DNA of 64,000 nt from the NCBI RefSeq assembly GCF_030813235.1, contig NZ_JAUSUB010000005.1:1-64000 (forward strand), read 5' to 3'. Of this stretch, positions 63,350 through 64,000 are shown one piece after another. Within the stretch, counting starts at the first letter, position 1, and every line of letters starts with the position of its first letter. The translations under genes and the position numbers were made by a program. This stretch comes from Cytobacillus purgationiresistens (lineage in GTDB: Bacteria; Bacillota; Bacilli; Bacillales; Cytobacillaceae). The notes under the pieces were generated by a model. That model saw only the letters and a list, made by a program, of their open reading frames with translations. It was not told the DNA's origin and made no database searches.

Positions 63350-64000
63350 TCAGTCGACCATATATGGGTGATTAAGAATATCATAGTTTTTATCCCTATG
63401 TTTGATCTCATTTCCTTCACTAAAGACATTCTCAAAAAATCTAGATGCTGGTTCAGCAAGCTCTTTATAATACATGCTAAATAGCGAAGCTGCATGACTT
63501 CCCAGCCACTTCTCAGGAAGCAATTCCTCAGGGAGCCCGGGATCTACAAACAGGAATTTTCGATATTCATGCACCAATTTCGTTCGATCTACGAAACATT
63601 CTGCATCACCTTTATCACCTTTTTGAATCTTATTTTTATCAATAATATATTTTTCACTATACTGCGAAATAAACAACTGATATTTTTCATTAATTTCATG
63701 GAGATTCCAGCTCTTTTCAACCACTTGCTGATTTTGATGGGGACCGGCATATTCTGCGATAAAAAAGTCAACATAGCTGTCAATATCATACTTCTCTATC
63801 AGGTTGCGAACTTGATTTTCCAGTGGAATTGGAGAAATCCAAATGCTATTTGACATCGATCCAAATCCGCTCCATACAAGCTCTTTCCTTAACTCATCCC
63901 TAATATGGCGGATATCTTCTGGAATGTTATACATTAATAATCGCCATTTGCCGTCCCATTGCTCCGACTTTAATTTAAAAATCCGTTTACCTGCTTCATC
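63350..64000 (-). CDS. paaX: PaaX-family transcriptional repressor (5' end outside window)
   Basis: The frame is open to the window edge (217 codons seen), so the ATG at 63934 is internal: the preceding codons read DEAGKRIFKLKSEQWDGKWR then LLMYNIPEDIRHIRDELRKE, the continuous DGKWR...IPE core of PaaX. Further features are VWSGFGSMSNSIWISPIPLE and the C-terminal helical domain with LPEELLPEKWLGSHAASLF. PaaX represses phenylacetate catabolism genes and is released by phenylacetyl-CoA. It supports a phenylacetyl-CoA branch for the phenylalanine genes nearby. The N-terminal HTH lies beyond the edge. Confidence 0.9.
   Translation of the reverse strand, partial: DEAGKRIFKLKSEQWDGKWRLLMYNIPEDIRHIRDELRKELVWSGFGSMSNSIWISPIPLENQVRNLIEKYDIDSYVDFFIAEYAGPHQNQQVVEKSWNLHEINEKYQLFISQYSEKYIIDKNKIQKGDKGDAECFVDRTKLVHEYRKFLFVDPGLPEELLPEKWLGSHAASLFSMYYKELAEPASRFFENVFSEGNEIKHRDKNYDILNHPYMVD

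Noticed and set aside
1-64000. CRISPR array, rRNA or tRNA genes
   Set aside because: No regularly spaced 25-40-bp repeats with unique spacers, no rRNA segments and no tRNA cloverleaf were recognised. The arrays at 1-263 and 38505-39050 are contiguous tandem repeats without spacers.

Overview
The window looks like the chromosome of an aerobic, spore-forming, low-GC Bacillaceae species. The signs are small acid-soluble spore proteins (sspN, sspO, sspP), a CotM-like coat protein, a collagen-like (exosporium-type) protein, Bacillus-type T-box leaders, a perfect PerR box, a perfect CcpA cre site and strong AAGGAGG ribosome sites. I cannot name the species from sequence alone.

Region 1 (about 1-26.5 kb) is accessory and heavily decayed. 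It opens with the 5' part of a collagen-like gene made of 36-bp repeats. Relics follow: an IS3-family transposase joined mid-gene to an IS110-family relic, a second IS110 relic in the opposite orientation, a broken IS231/IS4-type element with terminal inverted repeats, a resolvase tail, a leuS fragment, a second IS3 tail, broken SDR, ALDH and RibD-like genes, a probable group II intron domain V and a broken YadA-head-like gene. Intact genes among these are a RidA-like protein, an M20 amidohydrolase, a Rieske oxygenase divergent from an NCS2 permease, an apparently sigma-54-dependent catabolic operon (two acetoacetate-decarboxylase-family proteins, a sodium:solute symporter with a tiny partner protein, two SDRs) next to a PAS/AAA+ activator, and a leucine-type permease behind two T-box leaders whose specifiers read CUC and CUU.

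Region 2 (about 26.7-41.6 kb) is mostly conserved core: sspN, an FbpB-like protein, a thioredoxin-like YneN, aconitase, sspO/sspP and cotM, as around citB in Bacillus subtilis, but with selA inserted and selD alongside. selD has an in-frame UGA at its catalytic position and a frameshift. Threonine degradation (kbl-tdh), an FMN reductase, a 51-bp repeat array, and catalase with an adjacent PerR-type regulator follow.

Region 3 (about 42-64 kb) holds a Pnkp-Hen1 RNA repair pair, an ABC-F protein and a large aromatic amino acid catabolism block. The block contains hmgA, a fumarylacetoacetase, a flavin reductase, an aminotransferase and hpd (tyrosine to fumarate and acetoacetate), then a four-gene 2-oxoacid dehydrogenase complex, a phenylalanine-type dehydrogenase, a FlK-like thioesterase, a three-gene ABC importer and the end of a PaaX-type regulator. 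Together they suggest import of aromatic amino acids, with tyrosine going through homogentisate and phenylalanine through phenylpyruvate to phenylacetyl-CoA.
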